A stretch of DNA of 59,157 nt from Rhodocyclaceae bacterium. Its GTDB lineage: Bacteria > Pseudomonadota > Gammaproteobacteria > Burkholderiales > Rhodocyclaceae. Below are positions 35,206 to 43,346 of this stretch, piece by piece. The translations under genes were made by a program, and so were the position numbers. The notes beneath the pieces are model-generated. The model was not told where the DNA came from and made no database searches. It saw only the letters and a program-made list of their open reading frames with translations. Each line of letters begins with the position of its first letter. The stretch's first letter is position 1. Location: NCBI GenBank assembly GCA_028714035.1, contig JAQTNA010000025.1:1-59157 (forward strand), in the 5' to 3' direction.

Positions 35206-35799
35206 TCATGCCAGCACGTAGAACAGGGGAAAGAGGGTGAGCCAGATGATGTCCGTGGCGTGCCAATAGCTGGCCAGGGCTTCCAGGCCGCCGTGTTCCT
35301 CGGGGGTGTAGCCGCCCGCCGCATGCCGCGCCAGCACCCAGAGCATGCCCAGTATGCCCCAGCCGGCATGCACCATGTGGTTGAAGGTCAGGTAGTAATA
35401 GACGGTGAAGAAGATGCCCGAGCTACCGTTGATCCCCTGTTCCAGATTCCAGCTCACCTCCCAGGCCTTGGTCAGGGGATAACCGAGCGCGGTCAGGAAA
35501 CCCAGGATGAGCCAGAGCAGGGAGGCCCGCCGCTTCCCCGCGCGCATCGCGCTGACGGAACAGGCGATGAAGAAGCTGCTCGCCACCATGAGCAGCGTGA
35601 TGGTAGTTCCGGCGAAGCGGGAAAGCCGCTGCGCGCCTTCCTGGAAAGCCTCCGGGTGATGGGCACGGGCCAGGAAATACACCAGAAACATCAGGGTAAA
35701 CTCGATCAGCTCGCAGGTGATGCCGACCCAGATGCCCTTGTTGCCGGGGATGCGCCCGCCGGGCGCCGCGTTGAGCGGGAGTACCGCGGATTCAGGCAC
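35206..35799 (-). CDS. norE: haem-copper oxidase subunit III-like protein (NorE type)
   Basis: The 197-residue protein has five hydrophobic segments and subunit III signatures: GIWVGITCELIEFTLMFLVYF, FFIACSVSAM, GYPLTKAWEVSWN, NHMVHAGWGILGMLW and YWHATDIIWLTLFPLFYVL. It lacks the two extra helices of aa3 subunit III and fits NorE of denitrifiers. GTG 35799 overlaps the stop of the upstream regulator by 8 nt. norC/norB are not visible in the window, so the partner enzyme is unknown. Confidence 0.8.
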   Translation of the reverse strand: MPESAVLPLNAAPGGRIPGNKGIWVGITCELIEFTLMFLVYFLARAHHPEAFQEGAQRLSRFAGTTITLLMVASSFFIACSVSAMRAGKRRASLLWLILGFLTALGYPLTKAWEVSWNLEQGINGSSGIFFTVYYYLTFNHMVHAGWGILGMLWVLARHAAGGYTPEEHGGLEALASYWHATDIIWLTLFPLFYVLA

Positions 35800-37645
35800 T
35801 GAGGCTCCGCTTGCGGTTTCCGGCGGCAGGATTGACGGCCTCGGCGGCCTGCCAGGCGGACAGACGATCCGCATCCGGGATGTGCACGTGGCGCCCATGA
35901 ACACCGATGAGCCCCGCTTCGGACAGGTCGTGGAAGATGCGCGACAGGGTTTCCGGGGTGAGATGGAGCAGGGACGCAATCACCTGTTTCCGGGCCGGAA
36001 GTTCCACCTCCAGGCGTCCCTGGGCATGAATGTAGGCGTGCTGGAGCAGATAGCCGAGCACCCGCTCCGTGCCCGAGCGCAGGGTGTAGGACTCCACGTC
36101 ATGCACCAGGTCGTGCAGTCGCAGGCCCAGGCATCCCAGGAGGCCGCGGGCCAGGTTCCTGTCCTTGTCCAGGACTTCCAGCAGTTCCGCCTGGGCGACC
36201 ACCAGCAGCACGACATCCACCAGCGCCTGGGCGAAGAAGGGATAGGGGCAGTCCATGACCGCCTCGGCCTCGCCAAAGGTCTGCTGGGGGCCGAAGATGC
36301 CCAGGACCTTTTCGTTGCCCTGCACGGACGAAATCGCCAGTTTCATCTGGCCGCTGATGACCAGGTACAGGCCGCGGGGCTTGTCACCCTTGTGAAACAG
36401 GATTTCCCCCCTGGACAGGCGCCGTTCACGGCAGGCGCTGGCAAGTTCCGCCAGTTGTTCCGGGGCGACCTCCCGGAACAAGGGCTGGCGCGCGAGGAAG
36501 GCCACCGCCTGGGTGGGCCCTATGCCGCCCCCGGGGTTGGCCGGCACCAGGCCCAGCACGCCGTTCGGCGGGCAGCTCACCTCCTGGCCCAGGTTGGCGA
36601 GAAATTCGCTGCGCACCCGGGCCAGCCGCTCCGCCTTCTCCCGTGCCTCCTCCCGGGCCAGGTCGGCGGCCTTGCGCTCGGAAATATCCTGGATGATGGA
36701 CAGGGTCACCAACTTGCCCTGCATGATGGCATGCACGATATTCACCTGCGCCGGGAAATGCCGGCCATCCTTCGTGACGTGGGTCATTTCGCACTCGAAG
36801 CGCCCCGTGGCCAGCAGTTCGCTGATGAGGCTGGGGAATCGGGAAAGCTCTTCCTGGGCCACGTAATCCCGCGGCGCGAGGCGGCGCAACTCCTCCTGGC
36901 TGTAGCCCAGGAGCTCGCAGGCCGCCGGGTTGGCGTCCGTCACCGTGCCGGGCATCAGATTCTGGTCCAGCGGGACGACGACGATGGGTAGCACGCCATT
37001 TTGAAACAGGGCGCGGAAGCGTTCCTCGCTGGCATTGAGTTCGGCCGTCCGTTCCGCCACCAGTTCCTTCAGTTGGTCGCCCCGGCTCCGATGCTCCTGC
37101 TCCGTGGCCAGGAGTTGCTGATTCCGTGTCGCCATGAAGGCGTAAAGGCGGGACAGGGAACGGGTCGTCGCTTCCTGGGCGGGATCCAGGGCCTTCCCTG
37201 ACAACTCCTCATAGGCTTGTTCGGGCTCGGTCCCCGCGGACAAGGCCCGGAGTTGCCGCCCCATGTTCCGATCCTCGCCCAGCATGTGATACACGAGCCA
37301 GTTGCCCAGGAAATCCATCATCTGCTGGCCGGTGAGGCGCCCGTCGAGCAGTTCGGCCACCATGGCCTTGACCTCCTGTAGGAATCGAACGTGGGACTGC
37401 CGGTGGTGCTCGGCATGTCGCTCGTCCACACCCGAGAGGGCCATCAGGGCCTCCTCGGTGCTGAAATGAATTTCGGCGTAATTCAGGAGGTAGCCCAGGA
37501 GGGTGTTCATCTCCTCCGAGGACAGCCCCTCTCCGGAAGAGAGCCTGGAGGCCGTCTCGTTCGCCATATCCACCAGACCCCGGTGCTGTTGATCCACGAT
37601 GGCGATGCCGGTTTCCAGATAGTCGTTCCAGGCCAGAAGTTGCAT
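35792..37645 (-). CDS. hemerythrin-PAS-degenerate HisKA-Crp/Fnr fusion regulator
   Basis: The 617-residue product has four parts. Residues 1-130 are a bacteriohemerythrin domain with all seven di-iron ligands (His21, His60, Glu64, His81, His85, His120, Asp125). Residues 140-205 are helical. Residues 206-322 are a PAS domain (FRALFQNGVLP...DANPAACELLGYS...IQDISERK). Residues 340-366 (VRSEFLANLGQEVSCPPNGVLGL) look like a histidine-kinase H-box in which the phospho-histidine is Gln354. From about 380 there is a Crp-type effector domain and a C-terminal HTH (RKQVIASLLHLTPETLSRIFHDL), closest in style to DNR/DnrD denitrification regulators. There is no N-terminal Fnr cysteine cluster. Oxygen or NO sensing by the di-iron site, with direct control of nos/nor/men promoters, is inferred. 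No separate DNA-binding partner is needed. Confidence 0.85.
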   Translation of the reverse strand: MQLLAWNDYLETGIAIVDQQHRGLVDMANETASRLSSGEGLSSEEMNTLLGYLLNYAEIHFSTEEALMALSGVDERHAEHHRQSHVRFLQEVKAMVAELLDGRLTGQQMMDFLGNWLVYHMLGEDRNMGRQLRALSAGTEPEQAYEELSGKALDPAQEATTRSLSRLYAFMATRNQQLLATEQEHRSRGDQLKELVAERTAELNASEERFRALFQNGVLPIVVVPLDQNLMPGTVTDANPAACELLGYSQEELRRLAPRDYVAQEELSRFPSLISELLATGRFECEMTHVTKDGRHFPAQVNIVHAIMQGKLVTLSIIQDISERKAADLAREEAREKAERLARVRSEFLANLGQEVSCPPNGVLGLVPANPGGGIGPTQAVAFLARQPLFREVAPEQLAELASACRERRLSRGEILFHKGDKPRGLYLVISGQMKLAISSVQGNEKVLGIFGPQQTFGEAEAVMDCPYPFFAQALVDVVLLVVAQAELLEVLDKDRNLARGLLGCLGLRLHDLVHDVESYTLRSGTERVLGYLLQHAYIHAQGRLEVELPARKQVIASLLHLTPETLSRIFHDLSEAGLIGVHGRHVHIPDADRLSAWQAAEAVNPAAGNRKRSLSA

Positions 37646-37722
37646 GGTGCTGTTTTCTCTTTTCTTTGTGGGCGGCCATTCGGATCGGGACTAGTACCGA
37701 CACCGGCCGTGGTACGGGTTTT

Positions 37723-37745
37723 TGTCGGGCTGAAGCGCGACCTAC
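37723..37745. repeat. intergenic repeat, family B partial copy
   Basis: Half of the family B unit (GTCGGGCTGAAGCGCGACCTAC) overlaps the end of the FixH-like gene; its GTAGGT supplies the TAG stop codon. Confidence 0.65.
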
Positions 37746-38251
37746 GGTACGCCCGAGCGGAAACGGAAAGGCACGACGTAAGTCCGCCACCCTCCGCGAA
37801 CCTGCACATTGGCCCGCCACTCCATGGGGCCGCTGGAGCAGACCGGCAGGACCAGTTCCCCGCGCCAGGAGCCATCCTCCGCTCGCACCAGTTCAGCCCG
37901 GGTATCCACCATGTTCATGGCCACCCCGACCATGGACACCTCCACGCGGGCGACGGACATGCCGGACGCGGTGACCCGCAGCGACAGGGGTTCCGATGCG
38001 CGGGAGGGGCTCACGCCCAGTTCGAGCGCGACCTGCCCGCCCTCGGCCAGGCCGGCGACGCAACGGCCCGCGATGCAGGTCGCCGGAGCCACGTCCGTGA
38101 TGAGCAGGGAAGCGAGCAGCCCCGAGGCGAGCAGGGCGACGGCCAGAAGACCGAAAGCCGCGCCCGCGAAGAGGAAACGGTGGCCCGCCAGCCATCGGGC
38201 CGGGCAGGCCATGGCCATGGCATGAAACGGACCGGCAAGCGCTTTCTGCAT
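37742..38251 (-). CDS. FixH/YtkA-like membrane-anchored periplasmic protein
   Basis: The 169-residue protein has one N-terminal membrane helix (LFAGAAFGLLAVALLASGLLASLL) and a beta-rich periplasmic domain with methionines (VEVSMVGVAMNMVD) and ELVLPVCSSGPMEWRANVQV, a pattern seen in FixH/YtkA-like domains, some of which serve copper or oxidase assembly. Five cysteines are present. It is transcribed away from nosZ and precedes the hemerythrin-Crp gene by about 96 nt. The role is not established; copper handling for NosZ or an oxidase is an inference. Confidence 0.6.
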   Translation of the reverse strand: MQKALAGPFHAMAMACPARWLAGHRFLFAGAAFGLLAVALLASGLLASLLITDVAPATCIAGRCVAGLAEGGQVALELGVSPSRASEPLSLRVTASGMSVARVEVSMVGVAMNMVDTRAELVRAEDGSWRGELVLPVCSSGPMEWRANVQVRGGWRTYVVPFRFRSGVP

Positions 38252-38309
38252 GATTTTCGAAGGAAATTACTAAGGCAACGCATTGTCGCGAAATGCGCTT
38301 TTTCAAAAA

Positions 38310-38323
38310 TTGACTCCCGTCAA
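38310..38323. promoter_or_regulatory. FNR/DNR-like box of the nosZ promoter
   Basis: TTGAC-TCCC-GTCAA is a perfect inverted repeat of the Crp/Fnr type. Its centre is about 41.5 bp before a predicted nosZ start at 38357-38358 with a TAGAGT -10 at 38345-38350 (class II geometry). On the other strand a GACAAT at 38287-38282 would place a divergent start about 41 bp away, so the box could serve the FixH-like/regulator genes too. Confidence 0.75.
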
Positions 38324-38448
38324 GGTTTCCCCGGCTCCAGAGAATAGAGTGCGGCGAATTGCCGCATGGGCAATGGGGCGGAGTCCGGGATAACGAGTCC
38401 TGCCGAAGGAATTATTCGTACTGGTGTTCACAAAAAGGGAGCAATGTC

Positions 38449-40743
38449 ATGATTAGATTAACAAAATGTGCTGTGTCGGTATTACTGGCAACGGGCTTCG
38501 GGTTGGGGGCAACGAGCGCCTTCTCCGCCGACACCCTTCAGGATGTGATGAAGGCACGGGGCCTTTCCCAGCAGGATCTGATGGCGGCAGCCAAGACCTA
38601 CGTGCCCACCGGCAAGCGCGACGACTTCATGGTCTTCAGTTCCGGCGGCCAGAGCGGGCAGGTCATCGTCTATGGCATCCCCTCCATGCGCATTCTCAAG
38701 TACATCGGCGTGTTCACGCCCGAACCCTGGCAGGGCTATGGCTTCGACGAGCAGTCCAAGAAGGTGCTGGCCGGCGGCCGGATTGACGGCAAGGACATCA
38801 CCTGGGGCGACACGCACCACCCGGCTCTGTCCGAGACCAACGGCGAATCGGACGGACAATTCCTGTTCATCAACGACAAGGCCAACCCGCGCATCGCCGT
38901 GATTGACCTGCAGGACTTCGAAACCAAGCAGATCGTGGTCAACCCGATCTACAAGTCCGAGCATGGCGGCACCTTCGTCACGCCCAATACCGAATACATC
39001 TTCGAGGCGGCCCAGTATCCGGCTCCGCTGGAGAACAAGAAGTTCTACCCCCTGGAAGAGTTCAACGAGAAGTACCGGGGCGGCATGACCTATTGGAAGT
39101 TCGATCGCAAGAAGGGCCTGGTGGATACCGCCGCCTCCTTCTCCATCGAGCTGCCCCCCTATAGCCAGGACTTGTCCGACGCCGGCAAGGGCCCCTCCGA
39201 CGGTTGGTCCTTCACCAACTCCTTCTGCGCCGAGCGTTACGTGGGCGGCATCGAGAAGGGCCGTCCGCCCTATGAGGCCGGCTGTTCCGCCAAGGACACC
39301 GACTACCTGCACGTGATCAACTGGAGGAAGGCCGCGGAACTGGTCAAGGCCGGCAAGGCCAAGAAGATCAACGGCCATGACGTGCTGTCCATGGAAACGG
39401 CCATCAAGGAAGGTATCCTGTTCCTGGTGCCGGAACCCAAGAGCCCCCACGGCGCGGACGTGACTCCGGACGGCAAGATGATCATCGTGGCCGGCAAGCT
39501 GGACACCCACGTGTCCGTCTTCAGCTTCGAGAAGATCCAGGCCGCCATCAAGGCCGGCAAGTTCGAAGGCAAGGATCCCTACGGCATCCCCGTGATCGCC
39601 ATGAAGGACGCCCTGCACACCCAGGTTTCCCTGGGTCTGGGTCCGCTCCATACCCAGTATGACTCCAAGCCCTGCGTGGCCTATACGTCGCTGTATGTGG
39701 ATTCCCAGGTGGCGAAGTGGAACTACTGTGAAGGCAAGGTGCTGGACAAGATCAGCGTGCATTACAACATCGGCCACCTGATGACCATGGAAGGCGACAC
39801 CACCAAGCCCAAGGGCCATTACCTGGTGGCGCTGAACAAGCTGGCGATTGACCGCTTCAATCCCGTCGGCCCGCTGCACCCGCAGAACCATCAGCTGATT
39901 GACATCAGCGGCGACAAGATGGAACTGCTCTACGACATGCCTATCCCCCTGGGCGAGCCGCACTATGCGGTGGCCATTGACGCCAAGAAGCTGAAGCCGG
40001 CCGTGCGCTACAAGGTGGGCACCAACAGCCGTACCGATCAGCCGGATCCGGGTGCGGTCAAGGCGGGCCAGGAGAAGATCGTCAGGAAGGGCAACAAGGT
40101 CGAGGTGTTCGGCACCCTGATCCGTTCCCACATCACGCCCGAGACCATCGAAGTGAACGTGGGCGACGAAGTCACCATCAACCTGACCAACCTGGAGCGT
40201 GCCGAGGACGAGACCCACGGCTTCGCCGTGTCGACCTACAACGTGCATGCGTCGGTGGAGCCGGGCAAGACCGTCACGGTCAAGTTCAAGGCCGACAAGG
40301 AAGGCGTCTATCCGTACTACTGCACGGAATTCTGCTCCGCGCTGCACCTGGAGATGGAAGGCTACCTCCTGGTCAAGCCGAAGGGCTGGAAGCCGGGCAA
40401 GACCACGGCGCTCGCCGCCGGACACTACACGGAAGTGGAGTACAAGGCGACGGTGAAGAAGGTGGCCGATACCCAGGCGATCATTGACTCGGTGGTAGCC
40501 TACATCACCAGCGTCAATTACAAGGACTTCCCCGAGGTCGTGGCGATGGTGGACGACGCCTTTGACCAACTGGGCAAGACCAAGGGCCTGAAGGAGAAGC
40601 ACGAGGGCTTCGCCGCCAAGAAGGACTGGGAAAACGCCAACCTCTGGGCCGAGCAGATCTGGCAATACCAGGTCAAGACCGCCGACCTCGGTCTGCGGGC
40701 CAAGACCTTCCTGGAGCAGCACGGCGCCAAGAAGATCAAGTAA
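38449..40743 (+). CDS. nosZ: nitrous oxide reductase NosZ, clade II (Sec-exported)
   Basis: NosZ reduces N2O to N2 in the periplasm. The 764-residue protein has a Sec signal peptide (MIRLTKCAVSVLLATG to SAFSA) with no twin-arginine motif, the mark of clade II. The beta-propeller carries CuZ histidine motifs (DTHHPALSE, SEHGGTF, SPHGADVTPDGK, GLGPLHTQYD, NIGHLM, HPQNHQL, GEPHYAV). The cupredoxin domain carries the CuA site Cys625-x3-Cys629-x3-His633-x2-Met636. About 115 residues of helical sequence follow, without a CxxCH, unlike the haem c tail of Wolinella NosZ. ATG 38449 has AAGGGAG upstream. A terminator hairpin follows. Confidence 0.96.
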   Translation: MIRLTKCAVSVLLATGFGLGATSAFSADTLQDVMKARGLSQQDLMAAAKTYVPTGKRDDFMVFSSGGQSGQVIVYGIPSMRILKYIGVFTPEPWQGYGFDEQSKKVLAGGRIDGKDITWGDTHHPALSETNGESDGQFLFINDKANPRIAVIDLQDFETKQIVVNPIYKSEHGGTFVTPNTEYIFEAAQYPAPLENKKFYPLEEFNEKYRGGMTYWKFDRKKGLVDTAASFSIELPPYSQDLSDAGKGPSDGWSFTNSFCAERYVGGIEKGRPPYEAGCSAKDTDYLHVINWRKAAELVKAGKAKKINGHDVLSMETAIKEGILFLVPEPKSPHGADVTPDGKMIIVAGKLDTHVSVFSFEKIQAAIKAGKFEGKDPYGIPVIAMKDALHTQVSLGLGPLHTQYDSKPCVAYTSLYVDSQVAKWNYCEGKVLDKISVHYNIGHLMTMEGDTTKPKGHYLVALNKLAIDRFNPVGPLHPQNHQLIDISGDKMELLYDMPIPLGEPHYAVAIDAKKLKPAVRYKVGTNSRTDQPDPGAVKAGQEKIVRKGNKVEVFGTLIRSHITPETIEVNVGDEVTINLTNLERAEDETHGFAVSTYNVHASVEPGKTVTVKFKADKEGVYPYYCTEFCSALHLEMEGYLLVKPKGWKPGKTTALAAGHYTEVEYKATVKKVADTQAIIDSVVAYITSVNYKDFPEVVAMVDDAFDQLGKTKGLKEKHEGFAAKKDWENANLWAEQIWQYQVKTADLGLRAKTFLEQHGAKKIK

Positions 40744-40767
40744 GCACCGCGTAGTTTGATTCTGATC

Positions 40768-40801
40768 GGGGGGCGGGGCCTAGGCTCCGCTCCCCCTTTT
40801 T
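40768..40801 (+). terminator. rho-independent terminator/attenuator after nosZ
   Basis: The GC-rich stem GGGGGGCGGGGCC / GGCTCCGCTCCCCC (with bulges) is followed by a T5 run. It probably makes nosZ mRNA more abundant than the downstream genes. Confidence 0.75.
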
Positions 40802-40822
40802 ACCTAAACGAGAGGAAAAACC

Positions 40823-41134
40823 ATGAAGATATCAATGACATTGGTCGCGCTGGCCGCGGCATCCCTGGCCGCGCCGGCCCTGGCCGGCGATGGCGCCAAG
40901 CTCTATCAGGACAAGACCTGCTGGTCCTGCCACGGCAAGGACGGCAAGAAGACCCTGATGCCCGACTATCCGAAGATCGCCGGCCAGAACCAGGCCTACA
41001 TCGAGAAGCAGATGCTGGACATCAAGAATGGCGTGCGCGCCAACGGCAACAGCGCCGCCATGAAGGGCATCATGGTCATCGTGAGCGACGCGGAAATCAA
41101 GGATCTCGCCGCCTTCGTGTCCAAGATGCCCTGA
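40823..41134 (+). CDS. small monohaem cytochrome c (nos cluster)
   Basis: The 103-residue periplasmic cytochrome has a signal peptide (ending APALAG), one haem motif CWSCHG and a methionine ligand candidate in MKGIMV near the C-terminus; the fold is class I c553/c5-like. GAGAGGAAAAA precedes ATG 40823. Clade II nos clusters often carry such monohaem cytochromes (NosC-type), which are thought to deliver electrons to NosZ. Confidence 0.9.
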   Translation: MKISMTLVALAAASLAAPALAGDGAKLYQDKTCWSCHGKDGKKTLMPDYPKIAGQNQAYIEKQMLDIKNGVRANGNSAAMKGIMVIVSDAEIKDLAAFVSKMP

Positions 41135-41450
41135 TTCCGGAAAATTCATCTTGAACCGCGGAGACGCTTACCAAGCTTTCAGAAAGTATTGTCATTGTGG
41201 GGCCGGCTTCAGCCGGCCATGGCGGACTGAAGCCGGCCCCACGGGCGACTTTACTTTCGAGATTGTCAGTAAGGAGCAGAGGAATGCTTTGCCGGTGAGC
41301 GGTAAGCGTCTCCAGTCCGCGCATCCGCTCTCCTCTCGCCGCTGACTGCTTACTGCTTTTCCCGGTTGATTCCCGTCAAGGTGAAACCCACCCCTGCAAA
41401 TCCATAATGGAATCACGTTGCTCCCCCCCCCCGACAATAGAGGTACGCTC
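41135..41450. other. intergenic region rich in repeats and a promoter
   Basis: This 316-bp stretch has no gene. It contains a family A fragment (41152-41167), an inverted repeat of GTGGGGCCGGC arms (41197-41242), a family D tandem-word block (41293-41356), the FNR-like box at 41366-41379, a CATAAT -10 at 41403-41408 and a C-run before the dihaem cytochrome gene. Confidence 0.7.
41366..41379 (+). promoter_or_regulatory. second FNR/DNR-like box, upstream of the dihaem cytochrome gene
   Basis: TTGAT-TCCC-GTCAA differs from the nosZ box at one base and has the same TCCC spacer and the same following GGT. Its centre lies about 41 bp before a predicted start near 41414, given CATAAT at 41403-41408. 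It marks a second regulated transcription start inside the nos cluster. Confidence 0.72.
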
Positions 41451-42185
41451 ATGAAAAAACTGATTGCTTTGGCCGGATTGATCGTCCTGCCGCTTTCCCT
41501 GGCGTTCGCCCAGGCTCCCGCCGCCAAGAAGACCGGCATCGAAGGTGCCGGCTACAAGTGGAACGCCCAGGAGGGCGAGAAGATCGAGGCCCTGAAGAAG
41601 AAGGGCGACGTCAAGCGCGGCGAGGAGGCCTACGAGGTGTGCGGCGCCTGCCACCTGCCCTCCGGCGCCGGCCGTCCCGACGGCACTTTCCCGCAGCTCG
41701 CCGGCCAGCATTCCACGGTGCTCATCAAGCAGATGGCCGACATCCGGGAAGGCCTGCGCGACAACCCCACCATGTATCCCTTCGCCAAGACCCTGACCGA
41801 CCCCCAGGAACTGGCGGACGTGGCGGTCTACATCAACAGCCTGTGCATCCCGCTGGACCATGGCAAGTATGACGGCAAGGACGCCGCCGAGCAGGTCGCC
41901 AAGGGCAAGGAACTCTACATGAAGGAGTGCAAGGAGTGCCACGGTGTGGACGGCGACGGCAACAAGGAGAAGTTCTACCCGGTGATCGCGGGCCAGCACT
42001 ACAAGTATCTGCTGCGCCAGATGACGGAAATCCGCGACGGCAAGCGCCGCAACGCCAACCCGGACATGGTCAAGATCATCAAGAAGTACAGCAATGAACA
42101 GCTGGTGGCCATTTCCGCCTTCCAGTCCAGCATGTCCATGCCCGGCGCCATGTGCAAGCCCGCCGCCAAAGGCAAGAAGAAGTAA
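41451..42185 (+). CDS. dihaem cytochrome c (nos cluster)
   Basis: The 244-residue periplasmic protein has a signal peptide (ending LAFAQ) and two class I haem domains: CGACHLPSGAGRPDGTFPQLAGQHS and CKECHGVDGDG...FYPVIAGQHY. It has the c4-like duplicated pattern and a Lys-rich tail. AGAGG precedes ATG 41451. It is probably an electron carrier to NosZ or from NosG/H; it has its own FNR-like promoter. Confidence 0.9.
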   Translation: MKKLIALAGLIVLPLSLAFAQAPAAKKTGIEGAGYKWNAQEGEKIEALKKKGDVKRGEEAYEVCGACHLPSGAGRPDGTFPQLAGQHSTVLIKQMADIREGLRDNPTMYPFAKTLTDPQELADVAVYINSLCIPLDHGKYDGKDAAEQVAKGKELYMKECKECHGVDGDGNKEKFYPVIAGQHYKYLLRQMTEIRDGKRRNANPDMVKIIKKYSNEQLVAISAFQSSMSMPGAMCKPAAKGKKK

Positions 42186-42192
42186 GCCAGGC

Positions 42193-42292
42193 ACTCCCCC
42201 TCGAGGGGGAGTTGGAGGGGGGATGGGACCATATCGTCGGCCGCTGAACCCCCTCCCCGCCCCTCCCTCCCCTTGAAGGGGAGGGCCGCAGT
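42193..42292. repeat. intergenic palindromic repeat pair
   Basis: ACTCCCCCTCGAGGGGGAGT (42193-42212) is a perfect 20-bp palindrome, followed by G-rich and C-rich tracts and a second TCCCCTTGAAGGGGA hairpin (42268-42282). It separates the dihaem cytochrome gene from nosB. Confidence 0.7.
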
Positions 42293-42344
42293 TTCAGTAG
42301 CTCAAAGGCAATCAAGCGCCCTGCGAGTAGATCAGAGTAACAAC

Positions 42345-43331
42345 ATGGCAGCCCAAGACAAACAGACTCGACTGATCAGGATTCTCACCCTGGTGGCCCT
42401 GGTGGCGATGGTTGCCGCCTATTTCTCTCCCATCTGGTGGGTGTCCCTGACGGCGCCCAATTACCCCAAGGACGCCTTCCCGGATGGCATCCGCATCCAC
42501 TTCCATTTCGATGGCGTGAAGAACGGTTGCAGTGCCGCCGGTTCCGGCACGCGGCTCGCCAACGAAACCCTCCAGCAGGACCTGGGGCAGGGAGACGGGG
42601 AGCGCTACAACCCCATCCTGAACAAGGACGAGAACGTCAACCAGGGCGCCAAGGGCCTGGACTGCGTCCATGAGATGAACACCATCAATCACTACGTGGG
42701 CATGTACCCGATTGATACCGGCGCGCCGGTCGAGGTGCCCCTGTCCAAATTCTTCATCGCCTTCTTCGCGGTGATGCTGGCGGGATTCCTGCCGTCCGGC
42801 CGCAAGCAGCAATTGCGGGTTCTGGGCGCAGGCTTCACCGGCGTGGCGGCCTGGATGCTCGTGGACCAATTCGCCCTGGGCCACATGAACGCCTTCGCCG
42901 ACCATTACTATCACGAGGCGAGCACCTTCTTCAACCAGCCGGAAGTCCTGGACCGCTGGACGGCCAACCTGAAACTCGGTACCGAACTGGCCGCCGCCGG
43001 CCTGATCGGAGCCATGCTCGTGGTCGTCCTGGGCGTGTGGAAAATCCGCAATTTCTCCCTGCTTTTGGCCCTGGTGCCCGCCCTGCTGCCGGTGTTCTTC
43101 GTCATGGACTACGCCGGATGGCTCTGGTTCTTCGGCCACAACCTCCATCCCTGGGGCGCCTTCACGGTCAAGCCCTTCATGCCCACCGTTTTCGGTGAAG
43201 GCAAGGTAGCCCAGTTCTCCACCTATTCCTACCCCTACTACGGCTATGCCCTGCTGGTGCTGATGTTCCTGACCCTGGTGCCGGCGACCCTGATGCGCAA
43301 GAAGCAGATGCGCGAAGGCCAGGCGGACTGA
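42345..43331 (+). CDS. nosB: NosB, membrane protein of clade II nos clusters
   Basis: The 328-residue polytopic protein has an N-terminal helix (LTLVALVAMVAAYFSPIWWVSLTAPNYP), a periplasmic loop (GIRIHFHFDGVKNGC...GLDCVHEMNTINHYVGM) and five further helices ending in a cytosolic basic tail. NosB is found with Sec-type NosZ and is a hallmark of clade II clusters; its biochemical role is unknown. The recognition rests on the MNTINHYVGMYPI segment and its place before nosD. Confidence 0.85.
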   Translation: MAAQDKQTRLIRILTLVALVAMVAAYFSPIWWVSLTAPNYPKDAFPDGIRIHFHFDGVKNGCSAAGSGTRLANETLQQDLGQGDGERYNPILNKDENVNQGAKGLDCVHEMNTINHYVGMYPIDTGAPVEVPLSKFFIAFFAVMLAGFLPSGRKQQLRVLGAGFTGVAAWMLVDQFALGHMNAFADHYYHEASTFFNQPEVLDRWTANLKLGTELAAAGLIGAMLVVVLGVWKIRNFSLLLALVPALLPVFFVMDYAGWLWFFGHNLHPWGAFTVKPFMPTVFGEGKVAQFSTYSYPYYGYALLVLMFLTLVPATLMRKKQMREGQAD

Positions 43332-43346
43332 CCCGGGAATCCGGCC

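Noticed and set aside
38449-38530. Twin-arginine signal on NosZ
   Set aside because: The N-terminus MIRLTKCAVSVLL has no RR pair; it is a Sec signal, consistent with clade II.
38482-40722. 746-codon minus-strand open frame opposite nosZ
   Set aside because: Mirror of the nosZ codons; nosZ carries all CuZ/CuA ligands on the plus strand.
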